A DNA stretch of 64,000 nucleotides from Lactobacillus johnsonii ATCC 33200 (GTDB lineage Bacteria > Bacillota > Bacilli > Lactobacillales > Lactobacillaceae), in NCBI RefSeq assembly GCF_000159355.1, contig NZ_GG670120.1, positions 62,001-126,000 of the forward strand. Reading direction: 5' to 3'. Positions 54,960 through 63,372 of the stretch are shown piece by piece. Position 1 is the stretch's first letter. Every line of letters begins with the position of its first letter. The translations under genes were made by a program, and so were the position numbers. The notes beneath the pieces are model-generated. The model was not told where the DNA came from. It saw only the letters and a program-made list of their open reading frames with translations, and made no database searches.

Positions 54960-55394
54960 GTGAAAGTAAAGTTTAATATTGATAAAAATTTTAAAGAAGA
55001 AAGAGCAGAATTTTGGTTACATAAAATGACAAACAAAATAAACAGTATTGCTCAAGAACTAAATAATGAGAATGATTTTGTTTGGTGTTATCGAAGAGGT
55101 GATATGTTTCCGGTTAAGTTTTCTAAAATAGATTTGATTCAAGTTGAAAATGAAAAGACTTATGTTTATACAGAAGAAAATGTTTATTTATTTAAAGGGC
55201 GACTATATCAAATTAATAAATTATTGCCAGCTGATTTTGTTGCTGTTTCAAGAAGCTCAGTAATTAATTACCACAGACTTGATCATTTGGAGATTTTAAG
55301 TAATGGAAATATTGATGCGAGCTTAAAAAATAAAATGACTGTGCAAGTATCACGAAGAAAGATTAGAACTTTGAAAGAGAGATTAGGAATATGA
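54960..55394 (+). CDS. LytTR-domain transcriptional regulator
   Basis: GTG 54960 (MKVKFNIDKNFKEERAEF) is preferred to ATG 54954, because AGGAGGG touches the latter. The protein has 144 aa: a short N-terminal part and a LytTR DNA-binding domain (about residues 45-143, VKFSKIDLIQVENEKTYVYT, FVAVSRSSVINYHRLDHLEI). No receiver domain is present. It is coupled by 4 bases to a DUF3021 membrane protein, a common pair in lactobacilli that may inhibit or tune the regulator. Confidence 0.88.
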   Translation: MKVKFNIDKNFKEERAEFWLHKMTNKINSIAQELNNENDFVWCYRRGDMFPVKFSKIDLIQVENEKTYVYTEENVYLFKGRLYQINKLLPADFVAVSRSSVINYHRLDHLEILSNGNIDASLKNKMTVQVSRRKIRTLKERLGI

Positions 55395-55819
55395 AATATC
55401 TAAGAAATATTTTGATTAGTGGATTAATTGGGATCGGAATAGGGATGATTTGGCTCTTAGTCGAATTATTATTTTCTATGAATAGCAATAATTTACATTC
55501 AGTAACTATTTCAGGAACAGAATTCGCATTTTGGATTGTTGCAGCTTTTGTGATTGGTGTCTTCTTTTATTTAGCAGGCTTAATTTTTCAAAAGGATAAT
55601 TGGTCTTTGAGAAAGCAATTCGTTATTAATTTCTTTGTTTGTTTTGTGGCGTGGACATTTTTTGAATTAATGATAAATAATTTTTCTCTTTCTTTTGGCT
55701 TGTTTTTTGGAATTGTAGTTAGCTTTGTAATTATGTATGCAATTGCTTATGGTGGTTATTTTTTTAAGTTAAATAGAGATATTAGTAAAATTAACCAAAA
55801 ATTGAAACAAGTAAAATAA
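55391..55819 (+). CDS. DUF3021-family membrane protein
   Basis: The 142-aa protein has four membrane helices (about 7-27, 43-63, 76-96 and 102-125). It overlaps the LytTR gene by 4 bases. DUF3021 proteins typically stand next to LytTR regulators without a histidine kinase and may act as membrane antagonists; the signal is unknown. Confidence 0.85.
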   Translation: MKYLRNILISGLIGIGIGMIWLLVELLFSMNSNNLHSVTISGTEFAFWIVAAFVIGVFFYLAGLIFQKDNWSLRKQFVINFFVCFVAWTFFELMINNFSLSFGLFFGIVVSFVIMYAIAYGGYFFKLNRDISKINQKLKQVK

Positions 55820-55840
55820 ATCGTTGCATCTAATTAGTTC

Positions 55841-55868
55841 TTGACGTAAATTAATTAGATGGTATAAT
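55841..55868 (+). promoter_or_regulatory. Promoter of the infC operon
   Basis: TTGACG (55841-55846), 16 bases, TATAAT (55863-55868). Confidence 0.85.
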
Positions 55869-55875
55869 TTAGAAG

Positions 55876-55985
55876 TTGAGAACAAGAAGAAGCTCCCGCT
55901 TCTCGCCTAAGTTAAATAACCTCTAGGCTGATCGATAATATCTGTTGATTAAAAGCGGGCGTTAACTTTGCCCGCTTTTTTCTTG
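55876..55985 (+). ncRNA. L20-type leader of infC-rpmI-rplT
   Basis: The stretch between the promoter and infC folds into several stems and ends in a terminator-like hairpin, AAAGCGGGC ... GCCCGCTTTTTT (about 55949-55980). Its place before infC-rpmI-rplT and the long-range match of GAAGCTCCCGCTTC fit the ribosomal protein L20 leader of Firmicutes, in which L20 causes early termination. Confidence 0.8.
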
Positions 55986-56015
55986 TCCTCGAAATTAACG
56001 TGGAGGTGAATACTC

Positions 56016-56546
56016 ATACCAAGAAATATGATCTTAAACGAAGATATTCGTGCTCGTGAAGTTCGTTTAATTGGAGTCGATGGCCAACAAGTTGGTGTCG
56101 TTTCTAAGAATGAAGCTTTACGTAAAGCAGCTGACGCTGACCTTGATTTGGTTTTGCTTTCTCCTAATGCTAAGCCACCTGTTGCTAGAATTATGGATTA
56201 CGGTAAGTTCCGTTTTGAACAACAAAAGAAAGCCAAAGAAAACCGTAAGAATCAAAAGGTTATGGCTGTCAAAGAAATTCGTTTAAGTCCAACAATCGAA
56301 GGAAATGACTTTGACACTAAGTTAAAGCATGTTCGTAAATTCTTGACCAAGGGCGCTAAAGTTAGAGTTTCTATTCGCTTTAGAGGCCGGGCAATTACTC
56401 ACAAGGAGTTAGGTAAACAGGTCTTAGAAAAGATGGCTGACGAAGCTAGTGACTTATCTAATGTAGTTACTAAGCCAAAGATGGAAGGCCGTTCAATGTT
56501 CTTAATGCTTGCTCCATTAAGTGAGAAAGATAAAAAGAAAAAGTAG
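56016..56546 (+). CDS. infC: Translation initiation factor IF-3 (rare AUA start likely)
   Basis: The frame from ATA 56016 gives PRNMILNEDIRAREV after the initiator and 176 aa; the Shine-Dalgarno GGAGGTG (56002-56008) is 7 bases before it. The ATG at 56028 is 19 bases away from it and thus unlikely. infC of many bacteria starts at AUU or a similar rare codon so that IF-3 can restrict its own synthesis. Family parts: LVLLSPNAKPPVARIMDYGK and VRKFLTKGAKVRVSIRFRGR. Confidence 0.9.
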   Translation: MPRNMILNEDIRAREVRLIGVDGQQVGVVSKNEALRKAADADLDLVLLSPNAKPPVARIMDYGKFRFEQQKKAKENRKNQKVMAVKEIRLSPTIEGNDFDTKLKHVRKFLTKGAKVRVSIRFRGRAITHKELGKQVLEKMADEASDLSNVVTKPKMEGRSMFLMLAPLSEKDKKKK

Positions 56547-56564
56547 TTAATTGGAGGAATAGAT

Positions 56565-56765
56565 ATGCCAAAGCAAAAAACACACCGCGCTTCAGCAAAG
56601 CGTTTCAAGAGAACTGCTAATGGTGGTTTAAAGCGTCACCATGCTTACACTGGACACCGTTTCCACGGTAAGACTAAGAAACAACGTCGTCATTTGAGAA
56701 AAGCTGCTATGGTTTCAGCAAGTGACTTAAAGCGCATCAAACAGATGCTTTCCCAAATGCGTTAA
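56565..56765 (+). CDS. rpmI: 50S ribosomal protein L35
   Basis: The 66-aa basic protein starts [20 protein letters not shown], the L35 signature. Ribosome site TTGGAGG; it is second in the operon. Confidence 0.97.
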   Translation: MPKQKTHRASAKRFKRTANGGLKRHHAYTGHRFHGKTKKQRRHLRKAAMVSASDLKRIKQMLSQMR

Positions 56766-56797
56766 TTATTAGAAGACTTTTTGAGGAGGAATTTTAG

Positions 56798-57154
56798 ATG
56801 CCAAGAACTAAAGGTGGAACCGTAACACGCGCTCGTCGTAAGAAGATCATGAAGTTAGCCAAGGGTTACCGTGGCTCAAAACACTTACAATTTAAAGCAG
56901 CAAGTACTCAAGTATTTGTTTCTCGTAAATATGCTTTCCGTGACCGTAAGAAGCGTAAGAGCGAATTCAGAAAATTATGGATTGCTCGTATCAACGCTGC
57001 TGCAAGACAAAATGGTCTTTCATACTCTAAGTTAATGCACGGCTTAAAGGTAGCTGGTATTGACATGAACCGTAAGATGTTAGCTGACATTGCTTACAAC
57101 GATGAAAAAGCTTTTGCTGATTTAGCAGATGCTGCTAAGAAAGCTTTGAACTAA
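56798..57154 (+). CDS. rplT: 50S ribosomal protein L20
   Basis: The 118-aa basic protein starts [20 protein letters not shown] and has [15 protein letters not shown], as expected. It binds 23S rRNA early in 50S assembly and controls the operon through the leader. Confidence 0.97.
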   Translation: MPRTKGGTVTRARRKKIMKLAKGYRGSKHLQFKAASTQVFVSRKYAFRDRKKRKSEFRKLWIARINAAARQNGLSYSKLMHGLKVAGIDMNRKMLADIAYNDEKAFADLADAAKKALN

Positions 57155-57162
57155 GAATATTA

Positions 57163-57193
57163 AAAATGCTCCGCATATGCGGAGCATTTTTTT
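57163..57193. terminator. rplT terminator
   Basis: AAAATGCTCCGCATATGCGG then AGCATTTTTTT is a perfect hairpin with T run. Confidence 0.92.
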
Positions 57194-57200
57194 CTCAAAT

Positions 57201-58202
57201 TTAATTGAATATAGCTAGTAAACGATTTTTTTCTTGATTAGAAGCAAAAGCAGCATTAATAGAATTTAATAGTAATTGATGTTCCTCTACTTCTGTAGGG
57301 TTAGTTTTTGATTCAAGTAATTTAAATTCTTTAGGTAAATTAGTATTTGAAACAGTCATGTTGTCACAATTTAGGGTTGCTTTTATTCTTTTTGAAAGAA
57401 GTGTTTTTAGGTGATAAGAATCAATATCCTTAAATACTTTAGTGTTGAGATTAGAAGTGGCACAACACTCCAGAGTTATGTTGTGATCGACTAAATATTT
57501 AACCATTTTATTGCTTTCTAAACAGCGAATTCCATGACCAATTCTCTTAGTACCTAAATCTAGGGCTTCTTGCATTGAGTCAGGACCAGCTGTTTCTCCG
57601 GTATGAATGGCAAATGGAATATGCAGTGCTTTTGCGTCTTTAAAGAATGGGCTGAAAGCTCTATTAGGAATTGGACCTTCCGGTCCTGCCAAATCAATTC
57701 CGACCACATGATGTTGATCATATTTAGCAGCTAGTCTAACTGTTAAGCTATTTTCGTGTTCTCTATTTGGTAAACGCATGAGGCAAAGAATTAAATTAGC
57801 ATGTAAAGGGTAGGAATTATCTTGTTGCTCATCCTGCCACTTATAAAATTTTTTCAATCCTGCAGTACAGGCTCTAACTGCTCCTTCTTGAGTAAGATTT
57901 TTTTGAGTGTGAAGCTGTGGAGCAAATCGGATTTCTGTGTAAACTAATCCTTGGGAGCGTAGACTTTTTAAAAGATCAAAAATGGCAACTTATAAATCTT
58001 TCTTTGTTTGCAAAAATAATAAAAGAAAATCGAATTTAGTTAAATATTCTTGTAAATTAGCACATTATCTAGAAACGGAGAGCTTTTCTTTGAGTTGTGT
58101 TTCGGTTAAACTTGGAAAGTTATGAGCTTTCATTAATTTTTTAACAGTAGGGTATGGCAAAGAAACATCTAAGTATAGATGGAGATCAATAAGGTTTTTC
58201 AT
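57201..58202 (-). pseudogene. add: Adenosine deaminase, broken by two stop codons
   Basis: Start 58202 behind AAAGGAG (MKNLIDLHLYLDVSLPYP). The frame is kept for 333 codons but has TAA at 58067-58065 (after KLSVSR) and at 57992-57990 (after QTKKDL). The first metal motif HxH reads HLYLD, so one zinc ligand is lost, and the following Gly is Val. The C-terminal half (IHTGETAGPDS, KRIGHGIRCLES, ATSNLNTK) still looks normal. Only the piece from 57857 down has an open frame with a start codon, which could not be active. Confidence 0.92.
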
Positions 58203-58363
58203 AATTTAACTCCTTTATGTAATACGGTGGAAATATAAATTGTTATCATTTTACCATCTTTTATTCTAAAGAAAAGTAAAATTTAATTTTTCAATCATCA
58301 AATGTTTCTAAAGATTAAAGATTTCTGATACTATATATATGAGAAAAAAGTGGAGATTTTTTA

Positions 58364-58882
58364 ATGTTATTTAGACCTCGTTATACAATAGATACTATCT
58401 ATCATTTAGATCCAAAACAGTTAAAGAAGATGGGAATTAAGGCTATTTTTAGCGATTTGGATAATACGTTACTTGCTTGGAATAAAGCAGATACAGCTGT
58501 TGAAATGAAACAGCTTAATGAGTGCTTAGCCAAGGATGGAATTCGCTTAGTTGTTATTTCAAATAATAATGCGGAACGAATTGGAAAAGTTCTGAATCCA
58601 TACCATATTTCTTTTATTGCAAAAGCACGCAAGCCTTTGCCAATCGGTATTAATAAGGAATTAAAGGCTTTGAATCTACAAAAAGATCAAGTTTTAATGG
58701 TAGGAGACCAGTTGATTACTGACATACAGGCGGGTAATTTAGCTGGTGTAGCTACGGTTTTAGTAAAACCATTAGTTGAAACGGATAAGTGGAATACAAG
58801 AATCAACCGCTTCTTTGAGAAATTTATCTTTTTCTTTTTGAATTTAAGAAAACCTGTAGTTTTTAAGGAGAAATTAGAATGA
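58364..58882 (+). CDS. yqeG: YqeG-family HAD phosphatase
   Basis: The 172-aa protein has HAD motifs AIFSDLDNTLLAW (about 29-41), VVISNNN (about 64) and MVGDQLITDIQAGN (about 111). It is the first of the yqeG-yqeH-nadD-yqeK-rsfS cluster typical of Firmicutes. Confidence 0.93.
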   Translation: MLFRPRYTIDTIYHLDPKQLKKMGIKAIFSDLDNTLLAWNKADTAVEMKQLNECLAKDGIRLVVISNNNAERIGKVLNPYHISFIAKARKPLPIGINKELKALNLQKDQVLMVGDQLITDIQAGNLAGVATVLVKPLVETDKWNTRINRFFEKFIFFFLNLRKPVVFKEKLE

Positions 58883-59988
58883 GTGAAGAATTACGTTGTA
58901 TTGGTTGTGGAAGTATATTACAAGATCAAGATCCTAAAAAATCGGGCTACTTACCATCTTCTGCCTTAAAAAAGGCACTAGAGAGTGATGATAATGAGGT
59001 ATATTGTCAGCGCTGCTTTAGATTAAGACACTATAATGAAATTATGCCCGTTGAAGAAAATAACGATGATTTCTTGGCTTTACTTAATTCAATTAGTCAA
59101 AAGAAGGCATTAGTCGTTAATGTGGTTGACTTATTTGATTTTAGTAATTCATTGATTTCTTCAATTAAGCGTTTTATTGGTGGTAATGAATATATTTTAG
59201 TTGGTAATAAAGTAGATTTGTTTCCAAAAAATTCTAAAGAGTCCAAAATTAAAGATTGGATGCGTCAAGAAGCTAATCGAAATGGGTTAAAACCAGAAAA
59301 AATATTTTTAGTTTCAGCTGCTAAAAAGAAAAATTTAGATGAGTTGATGGCATTTTTAGCTAAAAAAGGCGAAAAGAAAGATATCTATTTTGTCGGAACA
59401 ACCAATGTTGGAAAATCTACGTTAATCAACGCAATCATCAATATGAACAGTGATTTAAAGGATGTCATTACTACCTCTAAATTCCCTGGAACAACATTAG
59501 ATGAAATTAAAATTCCACTTTCTAATGGACACTATTTAATTGACACACCCGGAATTTTGAATGCCAATCAATTGGCTAGTCATTTGAGTGGAAAAGAGCT
59601 TGAAGTTGTTGAACCAAAGAAACCATTAAAGCCAGCTACCTACCAACTTTTACCGGGACAGACAATCTTTTTAGCTGGATTGGGACGTTTTGACTATGTA
59701 GATGGTCCATCTGCTGGATTTACAATTTATGTTGCTAGGGATCTATATGTACACAGAACGAAGACTGAAAATGCGGATGCATTTTATGAAAAACATAAAG
59801 ATGATTTATTACTCCCACCAAGTAAAGAAGATAATCTCGGACCATTAAAAGGCCAAACTTTTTCACCAAAAGAAAAAAGCGATATTTTATTTGGCGGAGT
59901 TGGGTTTATTACCACACCTGCTAATGTTGTAGTAAAAGCTTATACACCAGAAGGAATTGGTTTAGGAATTAGAAGAGCGTTGATATAA
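58879..59988 (+). CDS. yqeH: Ribosome biogenesis GTPase YqeH
   Basis: The 369-aa GTPase has an N-terminal zinc finger (CIGCGSILQ ... YCQRCFRL) and circularly permuted G motifs: G4 GNKVDLF (about 109), G5 SAAKKKN, G1 GTTNVGKST (about 172) and G3 DTPG (about 222). It acts in 30S assembly. ATG overlaps the yqeG stop by 4 bases. Confidence 0.95.
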   Translation: MSEELRCIGCGSILQDQDPKKSGYLPSSALKKALESDDNEVYCQRCFRLRHYNEIMPVEENNDDFLALLNSISQKKALVVNVVDLFDFSNSLISSIKRFIGGNEYILVGNKVDLFPKNSKESKIKDWMRQEANRNGLKPEKIFLVSAAKKKNLDELMAFLAKKGEKKDIYFVGTTNVGKSTLINAIINMNSDLKDVITTSKFPGTTLDEIKIPLSNGHYLIDTPGILNANQLASHLSGKELEVVEPKKPLKPATYQLLPGQTIFLAGLGRFDYVDGPSAGFTIYVARDLYVHRTKTENADAFYEKHKDDLLLPPSKEDNLGPLKGQTFSPKEKSDILFGGVGFITTPANVVVKAYTPEGIGLGIRRALI

Positions 59989-60614
59989 TGCAATGTGTTG
60001 TAAAAGAAAAGCCACAAGTACAATTTGAACCGGTTACGAGTTCTGCTCAACAAATTGGAATTATGGGAGGAACTTTTAACCCAGTTCATTTAGCTCACTT
60101 ATCAATGGCTGAGCAAGTTAGAAAACAGCTTCATTTAGATGAAATATGGTTTATCCCAAATAATACGCCTCCACATAAAAAAATAGCGGGAAATATAAGC
60201 ACTAAAGATCGGTGTGCAATGCTTGAATTGGCTACTCATGATAATCCACACTTTCGTGTTAAGCTTTTTGAAATAATGCGTGGTGGAACCTCATACATGG
60301 TTGATACTTTACGTTTCTTAAAGAAGAGAGCCCCACGTAATCAATATTACTTAATTATGGGTAGTGACGAAGTAAACGACTTTGAAAATTGGCGCGAACC
60401 AGAGACCATAGCACTTTTATCTACTTTGGTTGGCGTTAGGAGACCAAATTATCCGCAAAATCCCAAGTTTACAATGATTTGGGTTGATGCACCTAATTTA
60501 GATATTTCATCTTCCTTAATTCGTCAAAATATAGCTACCGGTAATTCTATTCGGTATTTAGTACCGGAAAGTGTACGCTTATATATTGAATCAAGAGGCT
60601 TATATCGTGACTGA
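59988..60614 (+). CDS. nadD: Nicotinate-nucleotide adenylyltransferase
   Basis: The 208-aa enzyme turns NaMN into NaAD. Motifs are GIMGGTFNPVHLAHL (about 23-37), FIPNNTPPHKK (about 57), YYLIMGSDEVNDF and the C-terminal ISSSLIRQNI. It would use the NaMN made by the imported PncA/PncB pair at 4.7-6.7 kb. Confidence 0.95.
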   Translation: MQCVVKEKPQVQFEPVTSSAQQIGIMGGTFNPVHLAHLSMAEQVRKQLHLDEIWFIPNNTPPHKKIAGNISTKDRCAMLELATHDNPHFRVKLFEIMRGGTSYMVDTLRFLKKRAPRNQYYLIMGSDEVNDFENWREPETIALLSTLVGVRRPNYPQNPKFTMIWVDAPNLDISSSLIRQNIATGNSIRYLVPESVRLYIESRGLYRD

Positions 60615-61203
60615 AATTAATTTTGTTAAAACATATTCCCCGTTAACTTCTGATGAGATTGTTGCCAAAGAAAAAAGCAACATGGATGAAAAGAGATTTA
60701 AGCATTGTATTGGTGTAAGTGAAACTAGTCGTAAGTTAGCTGAACTTAATAATTATGATCCTGATAAGGCAGCTTTAGCAGGATTTATCCATGATTATGC
60801 AAAACAAGTCTCTCCTGCCCGATTTATTGAAGTGATTAAGGAACAGCATTTTGATCCAGATTTACTTAATTATAATCGAGCTATTTGGCATGGAATTGTG
60901 GGATCATATTTTATTGAAAAGGAATTAAAGATAACTGATCCAGAAATTTTAACTGCTATTAAGCGTCATACTACTGCTGATGTAGAAATGACCACACTAG
61001 ATAAAATTGTCTTTGTAGCAGATTTTATTGAACCAGGTCGTGACTTTCCTGGCGTAGAAGAAGCAAGAAAAGTAGCTTTTGCTAACTTAGATGATGGGGT
61101 AGGCTTTGAATTAGCCCACACACTTGATTTTTTAATAACTAATAGAAAAAAGATTTATCCTAAGACATTTGCTGCTTACAATAAATGGTCAGTAAAGGAT
61201 TAG
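60607..61203 (+). CDS. yqeK: YqeK-family HD-domain hydrolase
   Basis: GTG 60607 (MTEINFVKTYSPLTSD), overlapping nadD by 8 bases and behind AGAGG, is chosen; the frame is open further upstream. The 198-aa protein has HD motifs FKHCIGVSE, GFIHDYAKQ and IKRHTTADVEM. YqeK proteins split diadenosine tetraphosphate (Ap4A). Confidence 0.92.
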   Translation: MTEINFVKTYSPLTSDEIVAKEKSNMDEKRFKHCIGVSETSRKLAELNNYDPDKAALAGFIHDYAKQVSPARFIEVIKEQHFDPDLLNYNRAIWHGIVGSYFIEKELKITDPEILTAIKRHTTADVEMTTLDKIVFVADFIEPGRDFPGVEEARKVAFANLDDGVGFELAHTLDFLITNRKKIYPKTFAAYNKWSVKD

Positions 61204-61225
61204 AATTTTGAAAGGAAAAATAAAA

Positions 61226-61573
61226 TTGGATAGTAAGAAATTATTAGATTTAACTGTAGAAGCAATCGATGAAAGACATGGTGAAGATACTGAAGCATAT
61301 GATATGCAAGGAATTAGTATTTTGGCGGATTACTACGTTGTAACAACAGCTGGCTCAAACCGTCAACTTCATGCCATCGTTAACAGTATTATTGATAAGA
61401 TCCATGAACATGGAAAAGAAGACTACCGTATTGAAGGAACTCGTGATTCTAACTGGCTCTTAGTAGATATGGGAGATGTAGTTGTAAATGTATTTACCGA
61501 AGATGCACGCGACTTTTATGGCTTAGAAAAGCTTTGGAGCAATGGTAAGAAACTAGAATTAAACTTAGACTAA
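61226..61573 (+). CDS. rsfS: Ribosomal silencing factor RsfS
   Basis: TTG 61226 ([20 protein letters not shown]) behind AAAGGA is preferred; TTG 61208 has no ribosome site. The protein has 115 aa: [17 protein letters not shown] and [28 protein letters not shown] are typical. It blocks subunit joining in stationary phase. Confidence 0.93.
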   Translation: MDSKKLLDLTVEAIDERHGEDTEAYDMQGISILADYYVVTTAGSNRQLHAIVNSIIDKIHEHGKEDYRIEGTRDSNWLLVDMGDVVVNVFTEDARDFYGLEKLWSNGKKLELNLD

Positions 61574-61583
61574 AGGTAAGAGT

Positions 61584-62741
61584 ATGAGTGTAATTGGCAT
61601 TGTAGCCGAATATAATCCTTTTCATAGTGGGCATGAGTTTTTAATGAATCAAGCCCGCTTAGCAGCTAAAAATGATCCAATAATTGTTGTAATGTCAGGT
61701 AATTATGTTCAACGTGGACAAATGGCGATTATGGATAAGTGGCAAAGAGCAAAGGCAGCTTTAGCTTCTGGGGCCGATTTGGTATTCGAACTACCATTTT
61801 CTTTTGCTGTGCAGCCAGCTGATATTTTTGCTAATGGTAGTATTAAAATGTTGAGTGATTTGGGAGTGTCAGAATTATTTTTTGGAGTAGAGGATGCGAA
61901 TTTAAATTTCTCTTATTTAGGTCAAAAAATAAATCAAATTCCAAAGAATCGGATGGACTTTCGAGACTACACTCAAACTTATGCTACTCAATATAATGAA
62001 ATGGTTGCTAGAGAAGTGGGGCATGAAGTAAATCAACCTAACATGATGTTAGCCGTTGCTTATGCAGTTGCAAGTGAACAATTAAAGAATCCACTTCATT
62101 TACATCCTATAACACGAGTAGGAAGTGGACACGATGATCCACTTTTACAAGATAAAATAGTTTCCTCAGCTACAGCGATTAGAAATTATTGTTTGCACCA
62201 TCCCAATGACTTATCTGAATTAAAAAAATATCTTCCTAAAGGTGAATTAGTAAGTTTAGAAAGTCAAAAAGTTTATCCGAACTGGAATCTTTTATTTAGC
62301 TTTTTAAAGTATCGAATTGAAAGTGCAAGTCTAGAAGAATTGCGGTCAATTTATCAAATGAGTGAAGGACTAGAATACAAAATGAAGGAAGAAATTCATA
62401 CTGCAGAAGATTTTACTTCATTTTTGCGGCAAATTAAGTCTAAGCGCTATACTTATGCTCGTTTAAGAAGACTATGTCTTTACACACTTTTAAATGTCAC
62501 TGAGAAAGAAATAAAGGATTCTTATAAAGATGTTTCAACCCTATTGTTAGGCTATAGTGGTCGAGGAAGAAATTATCTTAAGAAAATTAGAAAAGATGTT
62601 CAAGTGCCGATTATTTCAAAAGTTGATAAGAAAAATGCTGCAAGTGGAACTTTGGGTTTGCAAGTGAAAGTAGATCGGCTTTTTGAACAAATTATGGGTG
62701 AAGATCAAAATTTTGGTCGTAAACCAATCGAGGTAAAATAA
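61584..62741 (+). CDS. tmcAL: tRNA(Met) cytidine acetate ligase TmcAL (YlbM)
   Basis: The 385-aa protein has the nucleotidyltransferase motif [15 protein letters not shown] (about 4-18), [10 protein letters not shown] (about 38) and [13 protein letters not shown] [10 protein letters not shown] (about 191). It makes N4-acetylcytidine in the tRNA-Met anticodon. The start ATG follows AAGGTAAGAG. Confidence 0.93.
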   Translation: MSVIGIVAEYNPFHSGHEFLMNQARLAAKNDPIIVVMSGNYVQRGQMAIMDKWQRAKAALASGADLVFELPFSFAVQPADIFANGSIKMLSDLGVSELFFGVEDANLNFSYLGQKINQIPKNRMDFRDYTQTYATQYNEMVAREVGHEVNQPNMMLAVAYAVASEQLKNPLHLHPITRVGSGHDDPLLQDKIVSSATAIRNYCLHHPNDLSELKKYLPKGELVSLESQKVYPNWNLLFSFLKYRIESASLEELRSIYQMSEGLEYKMKEEIHTAEDFTSFLRQIKSKRYTYARLRRLCLYTLLNVTEKEIKDSYKDVSTLLLGYSGRGRNYLKKIRKDVQVPIISKVDKKNAASGTLGLQVKVDRLFEQIMGEDQNFGRKPIEVK

Positions 62742-63286
62742 TGTTAAAGTTTTCATATTCGCAAATTAAAAATAGTCGTAATCTGTTAACTCATGTTGAT
62801 GAAAACGTTGAGTTAAGTAAAGAGTTCTTTGATAGAAGTAAAGAATTACTGGAAGATGCAAATAATATTCATGTTACTGGTAACTTCTTCTATGATGAAC
62901 CTTTTGTTACTGGTAATTTTACTGTCGAAGCAGATGTTGTAGCACCTTCCACTCGTAGCCTAAAACCAGTAAAAATGCATCAAAAATTTAACTTTACTGA
63001 GAACTATAGTGAAGTTGAACCAACTCAAGAACAGCTTGATGAAGAAGATACAATTGTAACTGTTAAGGACGATACAATTGATCTTCAAAAGGCTGTAGAA
63101 GATAATTTGCTTTTAAGCTTACCATCAGTGATCTTAACTCCTGAAGAAGAAGCTAAGGGAGATTTTCCTGCAGGAGAGGGCTGGAAGGTTGTTTCTCAAG
63201 AAGCTTATCAAGAACAGCAATCTAATAAAGAAAATCCTGCTTTTGCTAAGCTTAAGGATTTATTTAAGGATGAAAAAAACAAGTAA
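62741..63286 (+). CDS. YceD/DUF177-family protein
   Basis: The 181-aa protein is of the DUF177 family (HVTGNFFYDEPFVTGNFTVE; ISL-like DLQKAVEDNLLLSLPSVI). It often precedes rpmF (L32), but here an OmpR-type regulator follows and no rpmF is seen. It overlaps tmcAL by one base. It is thought to take part in 23S rRNA processing. Confidence 0.87.
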   Translation: MLKFSYSQIKNSRNLLTHVDENVELSKEFFDRSKELLEDANNIHVTGNFFYDEPFVTGNFTVEADVVAPSTRSLKPVKMHQKFNFTENYSEVEPTQEQLDEEDTIVTVKDDTIDLQKAVEDNLLLSLPSVILTPEEEAKGDFPAGEGWKVVSQEAYQEQQSNKENPAFAKLKDLFKDEKNK

Positions 63287-63293
63287 TAAACCC

Positions 63294-63322
63294 TTGCATT
63301 AATGTATCTTTAAATTTAATAT
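63294..63322 (+). promoter_or_regulatory. Promoter of the response regulator gene
   Basis: TTGCAT (63294-63299), 17 bases, TAATAT (63317-63322), 51 bases before the ATG. Confidence 0.65.
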
Positions 63323-63372
63323 TAATTTATTAATAAAATTTTTAACCAGATTAAATAGTAGTGGAGAAAATA

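Noticed and set aside
57201-57857. A 218-aa amidohydrolase as a complete gene
   Set aside because: Sequence upstream in the same frame is clearly the N-terminal third of adenosine deaminase, interrupted by two stops.
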